NCBI GenBank assembly: GCA_012032065.1
Contig: JAAURV010000044.1
Span: 1-14,540, forward strand
Origin: Hyphomicrobiales bacterium
GTDB taxonomy: Bacteria; Pseudomonadota; Alphaproteobacteria; Rhizobiales; Aestuariivirgaceae
Length of the DNA stretch: 14,540 bases
Direction of reading: 5' to 3'
A program made the position numbers and the translations under genes. Of this stretch, positions 7,319 to 14,540 are shown in pieces (within the stretch, counting starts at the first letter, position 1; the number at the start of each line of letters is the position of its first letter). Under the pieces are notes generated by a model. It had not been told where the DNA came from. It ran no database searches and was given only the letters and a program-made list of their open reading frames with translations.

Positions 7319-7902
7319 ATGGTGGTTCTGAACCGCATCTACACCCGCACCGGCGACGCCGGCGAAACCGCACTGGGCACAGGCGAGCGGGTGTCGAAGC
7401 GCATCTGCGCATACACGCTTATGGCACGGTGGACGAAACCAACGCCACGGTCGGTCTGGCACGGCTTCACACCGCTACGCCCGAAATGAAGAAGCTCGAT
7501 GTCATGCTGGCCCGCGTCCAGAACGAACTCTTCGATCTGGGCGCCGACCTTTGCGTGCCCGAGACCGGCAAGAAGCTCGACTACGAACCTTTGCGCATCA
7601 TCCCCACGCAATATGAGCGCCTCGAGCGCGAGATCGACGAATTGAACGCAGAGCTAGCGCCGTTGCGATCCTTCGTGCTGCCGGGCGGCCATCCCGCCGC
7701 CGTGTATCTTCATCTCGCGCGCACCGTCTGCCGCCGCGCCGAGCGTTTGATTGTCGAACTTGCCGCAACTAAGGGCGAGCAGGTAAGCGCCGGCGCGATC
7801 GCCTACATCAACCGGCTTTCGGACTTCTTCTTCGTCGCCAGCCGCTGGGCCAATGCGAAGGCTAACGGCGATGTTTTGTGGGTGCCGGGGAACACGCGCT
7901 GA
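7319..7902 (+). CDS. pduO: PduO-type cob(I)alamin adenosyltransferase (one-base frameshift)
   Basis: Transfers the adenosyl group of ATP to cob(I)alamin, making adenosylcobalamin in the cytosol. The reconstructed length is 194 residues, normal for PduO-type enzymes. Conserved blocks are RIYTRTGDAGETALGTGERV at the N-terminus, AYGTVDETNATVGLAR, FVLPGGHPAAVYLHLARTV followed by CRRAER, and NRLSDFFFVASRWAN. The frame breaks after Lys27: AAG-CGCAT (7397-7404) should read AAGGCGCAT, one G missing. The ATG at 7319 has no good ribosome-binding site; GTG at 7322 is an alternative. It begins 20 bases after ybbP and ends with TGATG, overlapping the rhomboid gene start by one base. It could otherwise be read as a truncated enzyme starting near 7429. 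Confidence 0.9.
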
Positions 7903-8588
7903 TGTTCGTTCCGCTTCACGACGACACGCCGCTGAAAGTCATCCGCTTCCAATTCATGACGCTGTCGCTGGTGATCGCCAATGTCGTGCTGTTCCTGATG
8001 ACGGTTGCCTTCCAGCCCGATCAGGTGCTCGCCGCCATTGCGGCAGGCTTTGGCTTGGTGCCAAGCGAACTCCTGGGACATGCGCCAGTGGGCGGACTCA
8101 ATCCGTTGCCAGAACCGGCAACGCTTTTCACCTACATGTTCCTGCATGCCGGATGGATTCACTTGATCTCGAACATGCTGTTCCTCTGGGTCTTCGCCGA
8201 CAACATCGAGGACGCGTTTGGCACCTTCGGGTTTCTGTTGTTTTATCTGCTCTGCGGCATCGCCGGCGGACTGACTCACGTGTTGATGACAAGCGAGTCC
8301 GCCGCGCCTCTGATAGGTGCATCCGGCGCGGTGTCGGGCGTGCTCGCCGCATACATGATGCTTTATCCCAAGGCTCGCGTGCTGGTGCTGTTCTTCACCT
8401 ACTTCCCCTGGCGCATGTCGGCGCTTTGGGTGCTGGGTATATGGTTCGCCTTCCAGATCGTGAGCCTGTATTTGGCGGGCCCCGACGATGCAGTCGCCTG
8501 GTGGGCCCATATCGGCGGATTTGTCGCCGGGCTGCTCCTGACCTTCCTTCTCCGTTCCCGGCTATTGACTGGCGCCGGGACCGGCTGA
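7902..8588 (+). CDS. Rhomboid family intramembrane serine protease
   Basis: Inner-membrane serine protease of 228 residues that cleaves within or beside membrane helices. The catalytic Ser141 lies in GASGAVSG (139-146) and the catalytic His203 in WWAHIGGFVAG. The supporting loop-1/TM2 motif FLHAGWIHLISNM (80-92) holds His87 and Asn91. Roughly six to seven hydrophobic helices are visible, the first at 18-37. The start at 7902 overlaps the adenosyltransferase stop (TGATG), suggesting translational coupling. The N-terminus MFVPLHDDTP is typical of the alphaproteobacterial branch. Substrates cannot be predicted. No terminator follows; a new promoter precedes etfB. Confidence 0.94.
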   Translation: MFVPLHDDTPLKVIRFQFMTLSLVIANVVLFLMTVAFQPDQVLAAIAAGFGLVPSELLGHAPVGGLNPLPEPATLFTYMFLHAGWIHLISNMLFLWVFADNIEDAFGTFGFLLFYLLCGIAGGLTHVLMTSESAAPLIGASGAVSGVLAAYMMLYPKARVLVLFFTYFPWRMSALWVLGIWFAFQIVSLYLAGPDDAVAWWAHIGGFVAGLLLTFLLRSRLLTGAGTG

Positions 8589-8631
8589 TTTCCGCCGTGT
8601 CGCTATTGGCTCAAGTGCGACGGAGATGGAT

Positions 8632-8660
8632 TTGACTCTCCAGGCTCCCCTCACTAGGTT
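8632..8660 (+). promoter_or_regulatory. Probable promoter of etfBA
   Basis: TTGACT (8632-8637), a 17-base spacer and TAGGTT (8655-8660) lie 29-57 bases upstream of the etfB ATG, in the 100-base gap after the rhomboid gene. Both boxes and the spacing suit a housekeeping sigma factor. Confidence 0.5.
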
Positions 8661-8688
8661 CCGCCGCAATTTTCCAACGAGGGCAGAA

Positions 8689-9436
8689 ATGAAAGTGCTG
8701 GTCGCGGTCAAGCGGGTGGTCGATTACAACGTCAAAATCCGCGTCAAGGCCGACGGATCGGGCGTCGAACTCGCCAACGTCAAGATGTCCATGAACCCCT
8801 TCGACGAAATCGGCGTCGAGGAAGCGATCAGGCTGAAGGAACAGGGCAAGGCCACGGAAGTGATCGCCGTTTCGATTGGCCCCCAGCAGGCCCAGGAAAC
8901 GCTCCGCACCGCGCTTGCCATGGGCGCCGACCGCGCGATCCTGGTGAAGAGCGACGACTATGTGGAGCCGCTCGGTGTTGCCAAAAATTCTGAAAGGCGT
9001 GATCGAGGCTGAGAAGCCGGAGATCGTGATCCTCGGCAAACAGGCAATCGACGATGACTGCAACCAGACGGGCCAGATGCTGGCAGCCCTGCTCGGCTGG
9101 CCGCAGGCGACCTTCTGCTCGAAGCTCGAACCTGGGGCGGGCGAAGCCACGATCACCCGCGAGATTGACGGCGGTTTGCAGACGCTGAAAGTGAAGATGC
9201 CGCTGATCGTGACGACCGATCTTCGCCTCAACCAGCCGCGCTATGCCTCGCTGCCCAACATCATGAAGGCGAAGAAAAAGCCGCTGGATGAGAAGTCGCC
9301 CGCCGACTACGGCGCCGACGTGAAGCCGCGCCTCAAGGTGGTGAAAACCGAAGACCCGCCCAAGCGCCTCGCGGGCATCAAGGTGAAATCGGCGGGCGAA
9401 CTTGCCGCCAAACTCAAGGAAGCGGGAGTGATCTGA
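8689..9436 (+). CDS. etfB: Electron transfer flavoprotein subunit beta (one-base frameshift)
   Basis: Small subunit of the ETF heterodimer that binds AMP and accepts electrons from acyl-CoA and other flavoprotein dehydrogenases. The reconstructed length is 248 residues, standard for alphaproteobacterial EtfB. Visible features are MKVLVAVKRVVDYNVKIRVK at the start, NPFDEIGVEEAIRLKE, GADRAILV, and the AMP-binding DDCNQTGQMLAALLGWPQAT. The C-terminus contains LNQPRYASLPNIMKAKKK. After Ala98 an A5 run (8983-8987) should be A4; removing one A restores VAKILKGVIEAEKPEIVIL. The start at 8689 has GAGGG 5 bases upstream. The stop is one base before the etfA ATG. Loss of EtfB alone would disable EtfA, so a real mutation would be costly. 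Confidence 0.93.
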
Positions 9437-9437
9437 G

Positions 9438-10379
9438 ATGGCCATTCTTCTCATTGCCGAACATGACAACAAGGGTCTGAAGGACGCGACCCATAAGGCG
9501 CTGACTGCCGCCGCCCAGATGGGCGGTGACGTCCATGTGCTGGTGGCCGGCAACAATGCCGGGGGTGCCGCCGCGCAGGCCGCGAAACTCAGCGGTGTCA
9601 AGAAAGTGCTGCACGCTGAAGGCGCCTCGCTGGAGCGGCCCTTGGCGGAGCCCATGGCGGCGCTGATCGTATCGCTCGCCGGCGGCTACGAGCATATCGT
9701 TGCCGCCGCCACCACCAACGGCAAGAACTATATGCCGCGCGTGGCGGCCCTTCTCGACATGATGCAGATCTCCGACATTTCGGAAGTGAAGTCGGGCGAC
9801 ACTTTCGTGCGCCTGATCTATGCCGGCAACGCGGTGCAGACCGTGCAGTCGATGGATGCCAAAAAGATCGTGACGGTGCGCACGGCTTCTTTTGCCGCAG
9901 CGCCGGAAGGCGGTTCCGCGGCGATCGAGAAAACTTCGATGCCGGCCGATCCCGCGCTCTCCTCCTATCAGAGCGAAAACCTGTCGAAGTCGGATCGCCC
10001 CGAACTCACCTCCGCAAAGGTGATCGTCTCCGGCGGGCGCGGCATGCAGAGCGGCGCCAACTTCCCGTTGCTGGAGAAGATCGCCGACAAACTCAACGCC
10101 GCGGTCGGCGCCTCGCGCGCGGCCGTCGACGCGGGCTTCGTGCCCAACGAGTACCAGGTGGGACAGACCGGCAAGATCGTGGCGCCGGATCTCTACATCG
10201 CCGTCGGCATCTCCGGCGCCATCCAGCATCTGGCCGGGATGAAAGACTCGAAAGTCATCGTCGCCATCAACAAGGACGAGGAAGCGCCGATCTTCCAGGT
10301 GGCGGACTATGGCCTGGTGGCCGATCTCTTCACCGCCGTTCCGGAACTCGACGCCGAACTCGCCAAGATCGTGAAATAG
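9438..10379 (+). CDS. etfA: Electron transfer flavoprotein subunit alpha
   Basis: Large FAD-carrying subunit of ETF, passing electrons to ETF-ubiquinone oxidoreductase. The gene is intact at 313 residues, the usual size. The N-terminal domain starts MAILLIAEHDNKGL. The C-terminal FAD domain begins near SAKVIVSGGRGMQSG (192-206), and the ETF-alpha signature PDLYIAVGISGAIQHLAG spans 250-267, followed by VIVAINKDEEAPIFQVADYG. GGGAG lies 9 bases upstream of the ATG, within the end of etfB, and the two genes are one base apart, so they are cotranscribed. A terminator follows within 25 bases. In many Hyphomicrobiales I recall a 3-hydroxybutyryl-CoA dehydrogenase gene downstream; here the next gene is unrelated and on the other strand. 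Confidence 0.97.
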   Translation: MAILLIAEHDNKGLKDATHKALTAAAQMGGDVHVLVAGNNAGGAAAQAAKLSGVKKVLHAEGASLERPLAEPMAALIVSLAGGYEHIVAAATTNGKNYMPRVAALLDMMQISDISEVKSGDTFVRLIYAGNAVQTVQSMDAKKIVTVRTASFAAAPEGGSAAIEKTSMPADPALSSYQSENLSKSDRPELTSAKVIVSGGRGMQSGANFPLLEKIADKLNAAVGASRAAVDAGFVPNEYQVGQTGKIVAPDLYIAVGISGAIQHLAGMKDSKVIVAINKDEEAPIFQVADYGLVADLFTAVPELDAELAKIVK

Positions 10380-10397
10380 ACAACTCTGTACACGGAC

Positions 10398-10424
10398 GAA
10401 GCAGGGATGGCCCCTGCTTCTTTG
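10398..10424 (+). terminator. Intrinsic terminator of etfBA
   Basis: A perfect 9-bp stem, GAAGCAGGG (10398-10406) with CCCTGCTTC (10412-10420), has a 5-base loop and is followed by TTT. It begins 19 bases after the etfA stop. The T run is short. It lies between convergent etfA and iorB. Confidence 0.7.
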
Positions 10425-10425
10425 G

Positions 10426-12608
10426 TCAGGCCGAATAGCCCTTTGCGAAGGGCAGCACGCGCACCCGCTTCTTGGTGGCCGCATAGACGGCGTTGGCGAG
10501 TGCCGGACCGATGGGCGGCACGCCGGGCTCGCCGATGCCCGTCGGTGCGGCGTCAGTGACGACGATGTGGACTTCAACCACCGGCATCTGGTTGATGCGC
10601 AGTGGCGTGTAGGCGTCATAGTTCTCCTGGTCCACTTTGCCGGCAGTGAGCGTCAATTCCTCCTGCAGGATGGCGCCGAGGCCGAAGCCGATGCCGCCCT
10701 CGACCTGGGCCTTGACCTGGTCGGGATTGATCACCGTGCCGCAATCGACGGCCGCCACCACGCGTTCAACCTTCAAGTCGCCGCCCTTCGGCATCGAGAT
10801 TTCGACGACTTGGGCTACGACCGAGCTAAACGACTCGGCAATCGCAATGCCTCGATAACGGCCCTCGGCCAGTTCATTGCCCCAGCCGGCCTTCTCCGCC
10901 GCAAGCTTCAAGACGGCGGCGTGGCGCGGGCTCTTTTCGAGCATGGCGAGGCGGAATTCGACGGGGTCCTTGCCGGCGGCTTCCGCCACTTCGTCGAGGA
11001 AGCTTTCGACCGCATAGGCGGTGTGGGTCGAACCGACGGAGCGCCACCACAATACCGGAACGCCCGCCTCCATGGTCGATAGCTCGACCTTCATGTTGGG
11101 GACGGCGTAGGGGATGTTCGACGCGCCCTCTACCGACGTGAGATCGACGCCGTTGGTGACCAGCATGCTTTCGAAAACGGTGCCGGTGAGAATCGACTGG
11201 CCGACGATGTGATTGTTCCAGGCGACGAGTTTGCCGCTAGCATCGAGGCCGGCTTTGACGCGGTGCACATAGGCAGGGCGATAGCGGCCGCCCTTGATGT
11301 CGTTGTCGCGCGTCCACTGCACTTTGACCGGATGTTTCCAGTCGAGCGCCTTGGCCACCGCAGTCGCTTCGGCGACGACATCGGCATCGAACACCGCGCG
11401 CCGGCCGAAACCACCGCCGGTCTTCATGACATGCAGCTTCACCTTGTCGGGCGTCGTGCCTGCGACTTGCGAGACGATGAACTGGTAGAGGTCGGGCATC
11501 TGGTGCCCGCCCCAAACTTCAATCATGTCGCCGGTTTTCATGGCAACCGCATTGAGCGGCTCGAGCGCGGCGTGAGCGAGATAGGGGAACTCGTAAGTCG
11601 CCTCAATTACCTTGGCGGCGGAGGCGAAGGCCTTCTCCACATCGCCGTCGTTGCGGGCGATGGCTTTGCCGGGCTTCGGCGCCGCGGCGCGGTACTCGGC
11701 GAGGATGTCGGCGGAACCGCGCTTCTCGGCTTTAGAGTCGTCCCATTCGACGGTGACACTTCGCGGCCCTTGATCGCCGCCCACATGTAATCGGCAACCA
11801 CGGCGACGCCACGCGGTGTCGCCACCACATCCACGATGCCCTTCATTGCCTTCGCCTTGCTCGCGTCGAAGGATTTGACTGTGGCGCCAAACAGTGGCGG
11901 ATGGATCATCACTGCCGTCTTCATGCCGGGCAGCTTCACGTCAATGGTGAATTGGTGGGTGCCGTTCGTCTTCGCCTTAGTGTCGTAGCGCCTGACATCC
12001 GCCTTGCCGATCTGTGTCCACTGGTCCTTGGACTTGAGCGGAACATCGGCGGGCACCGCGACTGTCGCGGCGGCCCCTGCCATCTCGCCATAGGTCGCTG
12101 ACTTGCCTGAGGCGTGGCTGAGTTTGCCCTTCTCGGCCTTGATCTCGTTCGCGGGAACATTCCATGCGGCTGCCGCTGCCGAGACGAGCATCATGCGCGC
12201 GGCAGCCCCCGCCTTGCGATAGCGCTCCCAGGAAGAGGTCATCGAACTCGATCCGCCGGTCAATTGGAACTCACCGCCAAACGCGAGGTTGCCGTAGAAT
12301 GCCGGGTTGCCGGCGCCGCCTTCGACAGTGATGTCGGCCCACTCGGCATCGAGCTCCTCGTTTGCCAATGTGGCGATGCCGAAGTAGGCGCCCTGACCCA
12401 TGTCGAATTGAGAGGAGAGGATGGTGACCTTATTGTCGGGGGCGATGCGGATGTAGGCTTCGAGCGGCTGAGCGGCGGCAGTTGTTGCCGCGCGGGAAAA
12501 TGTCGGCCGGAAGCCGACGACAAGCGTCGCGCCGATGGCGGCGGCGGCGAGCACGAACTGGCGGCGGCTGGGCTTCGGATTGGGAAGAGTCTTGATGATG
12601 TTGAGCAT
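10426..12608 (-). CDS. iorB: Molybdenum hydroxylase large subunit, IorB type, Tat-exported (one-base frameshift)
   Basis: Molybdopterin-binding subunit of a xanthine oxidase-family aldehyde or N-heterocycle hydroxylase, like isoquinoline 1-oxidoreductase beta. The reconstructed length is 727 residues. A Tat signal is present: SRRQFVLAAAAIGA at 14-27. Cofactor-domain motifs include FDMGQGAYFGIATL, TGGGFGRRAVFDADVVAEA and, near the C-terminus, GIGEPGVPPIGPALANAV with the likely catalytic Glu of GEPG. The frame breaks after Glu283 (11762-11760): two bases remain before GTC-ACC-GTC (11757 on), so one base is missing at 11757-11760. Restoring it joins AAIKGRE to VTVEWDDSKAEKRGSAD. The start at 12608 has GGAGG upstream and is one base past the iorA stop. 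The substrate is not predictable; the isoquinoline name only reflects the family. Confidence 0.9.
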
Positions 12609-12609
12609 G

Positions 12610-13068
12610 TCAGGCCTCCAGACGGCGGGCGGCTTCGTGGATGGCGCCACGGATGCGGTGATAAGTGGCACAGCGGCAGAGATTGCCGGACATCGCTGCG
12701 TCGATGTCGCCGTCGGCCGGTTTCCGGTTTTCGCTGAGCAGAGCCACAGCCGACATGATCTGGCCCGACTGGCAGTAGCCGCACTGCGGCACATCCAGTT
12801 CGGCCCACACGGCTTGCACGGTTTCAGCAACCTTGCCGCCGATGCCTTCGATGGTAGTGATCTTCGCGGCGCCGACGTCGCCGATAGCGGTCTGGCATGA
12901 GCGGATGGGCTGCCCATCCATATGCACGGTGCAAGCGCCGCACTGCGCCATGCCGCAACCAAATTTCGTGCCCGTCATGGCGAGCACGTCGCGAATGGCC
13001 CAAAGAAGTGGCATGTCGGGGTCTGCGTCGACCTCACGAACCGTGCCATTGATGTTGACGGTGATCAT
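12610..13068 (-). CDS. iorA: [2Fe-2S] subunit of molybdenum hydroxylase, IorA type
   Basis: Iron-sulfur subunit that carries electrons from the molybdenum centre of IorB. The 152-residue length equals that of the classical IorA. The N-terminal plant-type cluster has Cys38, Cys43, Cys46 and Cys58 (FGCGMAQCGACTVHMDG then SC). The C-terminal cluster has Cys96, Cys99, Cys131 and Cys133 (CGYCQSGQ and CRCATY). It has no signal peptide, so it is expected to fold in the cytosol and ride out with Tat-tagged IorB. GGGAGGG lies about 8 bases before the ATG at 13068. No FAD subunit gene is nearby, fitting the two-subunit type that donates to a cytochrome or other external acceptor. Confidence 0.95.
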   Translation of the reverse strand: MITVNINGTVREVDADPDMPLLWAIRDVLAMTGTKFGCGMAQCGACTVHMDGQPIRSCQTAIGDVGAAKITTIEGIGGKVAETVQAVWAELDVPQCGYCQSGQIMSAVALLSENRKPADGDIDAAMSGNLCRCATYHRIRGAIHEAARRLEA

Positions 13069-13132
13069 GGGCTGGTCCCTCCCGCAGTCGTTTAAGGGTG
13101 TTAGTGTGGGTCTTCCTTGTCGAGCCTACAAC

Positions 13133-13155
13133 GTCACACACGAAATCGTGATGAC
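13133..13155. promoter_or_regulatory. Imperfect inverted repeat in the iorA-gst divergent region
   Basis: Inner arms CACGA (13139-13143) and TCGTG (13146-13150) are flanked by GTCA (13133-13136) and TGAC (13152-13155), which are also inverted but offset by half a base. It lies in the 163-base gap between divergent iorA and the GST gene and may bind a regulator of either. No regulator gene is adjacent. No convincing -35/-10 pair was found in the gap. Confidence 0.25.
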
Positions 13156-13231
13156 AAGGCGAACGCAATGCACCGCCCGTATGCCGAATGCTGCTGACAC
13201 GAGATGACAACGGGCCGGAGTAAGGACAGGC

Positions 13232-13918
13232 ATGCTTCTCTATTCCGGTCCTCTCAGTCTGTTCTCGAAAAAGATCGAGATCGCGCTCGCTGAAAAAGGC
13301 TTGGCCTTTGAGCGGGTTCTAGTGCCGTTCACCCAAACGCGCGGCTACGAGCCGAGGCATCCCGCCGTGCTTGCAGCGAACCCCAAGGGGCAAGTGCCGG
13401 TGCTGGTGGATGACGAACTCACGCTCTACGATTCAACCGTGATCCTCGAATATCTCGACGAGGCTTATCCCACGCCGCCGCTCTATCCCAAGTCGCCCGC
13501 CGAGAGGGCGCGTGTGCGTGTGCTTGATCTCGAAGCCGATGAGGTGCTGCTGGAGCCCATCCGCAAACTCATGTTTCGCACCGAGCCGCCGGGATCGGAT
13601 CGCGCAAGGCGGGAAGAGCAGGCGCTCCTCGCCTATCCTCATATTGTCAAAAGTCTCTCGCGGATCGAAACGGCTCTGGAAGGAAGGACGTTCCTCGCCG
13701 ATGACTTCTCGGTCGCGGACATCGCAACCTTCATGACCGTACATTGGTACTTGCGTCTAGGTGGGCCGGGGCTTGGCGAGATGCCAAACTTGAATCGCTG
13801 GTACATCACGCTTGCCAGCCGCCCGGCCTTTGCCAAGGCCGCAGCCGAGCTCGCCGCCGCCGATCGCGAACTCTCACATCCCGTGCCAAACGCGTTTCAG
13901 GGTGTATCGAACACTTGA
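13232..13918 (+). CDS. Glutathione S-transferase family protein
   Basis: Cytosolic GST-fold protein of 228 residues. The N-terminal thioredoxin-like domain (1-80) has MLLYSGPLSLFSKKIEIALA, the cis-Pro segment NPKGQVPVLVDD (50-61) and the glutathione-contact segment LYDSTVILEYLDEAYP, where DS replaces the more common ES. The helical domain includes FLADDFSVADIATF (N-capping box/hydrophobic staple) and LNRWYITLASRPAF. Candidate catalytic residues are Ser9 and Ser12. AAGGA lies 5 bases before the ATG. It is divergent from iorA and converges on the MFS fragment, with stops one base apart. Substrate, or an SspA-like non-enzymatic role, cannot be told from sequence. Confidence 0.92.
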   Translation: MLLYSGPLSLFSKKIEIALAEKGLAFERVLVPFTQTRGYEPRHPAVLAANPKGQVPVLVDDELTLYDSTVILEYLDEAYPTPPLYPKSPAERARVRVLDLEADEVLLEPIRKLMFRTEPPGSDRARREEQALLAYPHIVKSLSRIETALEGRTFLADDFSVADIATFMTVHWYLRLGGPGLGEMPNLNRWYITLASRPAFAKAAAELAAADRELSHPVPNAFQGVSNT

Positions 13919-13919
13919 T

Positions 13920-14240
13920 CTATTTCTTCGGCGGCCCAACGCGCGCAACGGCCAGCGACAACACCAGGGCGCAAGCCAGGAATCCCGCGGCAATCCAGGC
14001 CGTTGAGGCCAACATGCCGCGATCCATCACGACACCGCCCACGGCTGCGCCAAAGGCCTGCCCCAGATAGACGGCCGAGGTGTTAAGCGCCACGGTGGCG
14101 GCGGCAAGGTGGGGAGCCAGCGCCACAAGGCGGCTTTGCTGCAGCGAGTTCGACGCGAAACTGCCAAGGCCCCAAAGCGCACCGCCGATCAGGAACACCA
14201 CCAGATTGCCCCAGCCGAGACCGATGATCGCAAACCCCGC
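13920..14240 (-). pseudogene. MFS transporter, C-terminal fragment only
   Basis: About 106 residues from the end of a drug/metabolite MFS permease (DHA1/AraJ-like). Visible segments are GFAIIGLGWGNLVVFLIGGA, then WGLGSFASNSLQQSRLVALA, then AAATVALNTSAVYLGQAFGA, and a last helix WIAAGFLACALVLSLAVARV, ending PPKK before TAG (13922-13920). About three to four of the normal twelve helices remain. Upstream, near 14240, the same frame changes into ornithine cyclodeaminase-like sequence, so the first two-thirds of the transporter is absent. This is either a chimeric contig end or a real recombination; the fragment cannot work alone. Family is fairly sure; the upstream boundary is approximate. Confidence 0.75.
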
Positions 14241-14540
14241 CGCCATCAGCGCCGGCTCGATCTCGATCTTCTCCTCGTTGTCGGCGCCCACCGCGGCGAT
14301 GAACGTGCCGGCGGCGATGTCCTCGCGGCGCAGGAGAGGAGTCCGCGAGGGCGTGCACGTCACGCACATATCGCTGAGCGGCGCGACCTCGGCGACCGAC
14401 CCGGAAGCGGCGAGCCTGCGGGCTCACCGCGACGTGACGATTCCGCGGCATGTCAACGTCCAAGGCCATCGCAGTCCGTATGACGGCGAGGGGGGGGTAC
14501 GGGAGCACGCGACCAGGACGGCATCCAACGATCAGTGCGA
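14241..14540 (-). pseudogene. Ornithine cyclodeaminase / mu-crystallin family fragment, noisy and cut by window edge
   Basis: In the frame of the MFS fragment, TCTPSRTPLLRREDIAAG followed by TFIAAVGADNEEKIEIEPAL matches the NAD(P)-binding domain of the ornithine cyclodeaminase family (typically CTTSRTP...GTFIAAVGADSPEKSEIDP). Upstream, SVAEVAPLSDMC continues in that frame until a TGA at about 14423-14425. Another frame carries ALIVGC and LAVIRTAMALDVDMPR, resembling the start of the same Rossmann domain. So at least one frameshift, and probably several, exists. A C8 run (G8 on plus, about 14490) is suspicious. The fragment has no start, no end and a broken frame. Function in this organism should not be inferred. 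Confidence 0.55.

Noticed and set aside
9414..10619. A 401-codon open frame on the minus strand opposite etfA
   Set aside because: etfA is unambiguous on the plus strand; the antisense frame is His/Arg/Gly-rich with no family features and crosses the etfA terminator.
1..14540. CRISPR array, transposon ends, integron or phage modules, toxin-antitoxin or defence cassette
   Set aside because: No regularly spaced repeats, terminal inverted repeats, transposase, integrase or defence-related domains were seen on either strand.

Overview
The window looks like an ordinary chromosomal stretch from a high-GC alphaproteobacterium, probably Hyphomicrobiales-like. The reasons are a DUF2794 gene (a family I know from Alphaproteobacteria), a CTTGAC-type htpG promoter, and the tesA / ybbA-ybbP and adenosyltransferase / etfBA neighbourhoods. 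I found no tRNA, rRNA, CRISPR array, insertion sequence or phage gene, and no convincing undescribed multi-gene system.

Layout. Positions 1-914 (-) hold the N-terminal two-fifths or so of the chaperone gene htpG, which runs off the left edge. Positions 915-1231 hold its probable heat-shock promoter and an orphan terminator. Positions 1232-1612 (+) encode a DUF2794 protein. A minus-strand group follows, in transcription order: tesA esterase (4023-3400), thpR RNA cyclic phosphodiesterase (3321-2782), phhB pterin carbinolamine dehydratase (2785-2489, overlapping thpR by ATGA) and a Bax inhibitor-1 family membrane protein (2390-1668). Divergent from tesA, a plus-strand run carries an ABC ATPase and FtsX-like permease (ybbA-ybbP type), a PduO-type cobalamin adenosyltransferase and a rhomboid protease. 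Then come etfB-etfA with their own promoter and terminator. A minus-strand iorAB-type molybdenum hydroxylase (13068-10426) is divergent from a glutathione S-transferase gene (13232-13918). The right edge holds the C-terminal part of an MFS transporter joined in frame to an ornithine cyclodeaminase-like fragment.

How the genes work together. ybbA-ybbP should form one membrane complex, and its pairing with a divergent tesA matches the enterobacterial arrangement. EtfB and EtfA form the flavoprotein that passes electrons from acyl-CoA and other dehydrogenases to the quinone pool. IorA and IorB form a two-subunit hydroxylase, exported by Tat, with two [2Fe-2S] clusters and a molybdenum cofactor. 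The remaining genes are housekeeping or stress functions with no obvious shared pathway.

The most striking property is technical. Five genes between 4.5 and 11.8 kb (ybbA, ybbP, pduO, etfB, iorB) are each broken by exactly one single-base indel. Four lie in or beside short homopolymers and the fifth can be explained the same way. In each case restoring one base gives a normal full-length protein. Together with the chimeric, noisy right end, this points to consensus or assembly error more than to gene decay. The products are therefore annotated as reconstructed genes, with each break position given.
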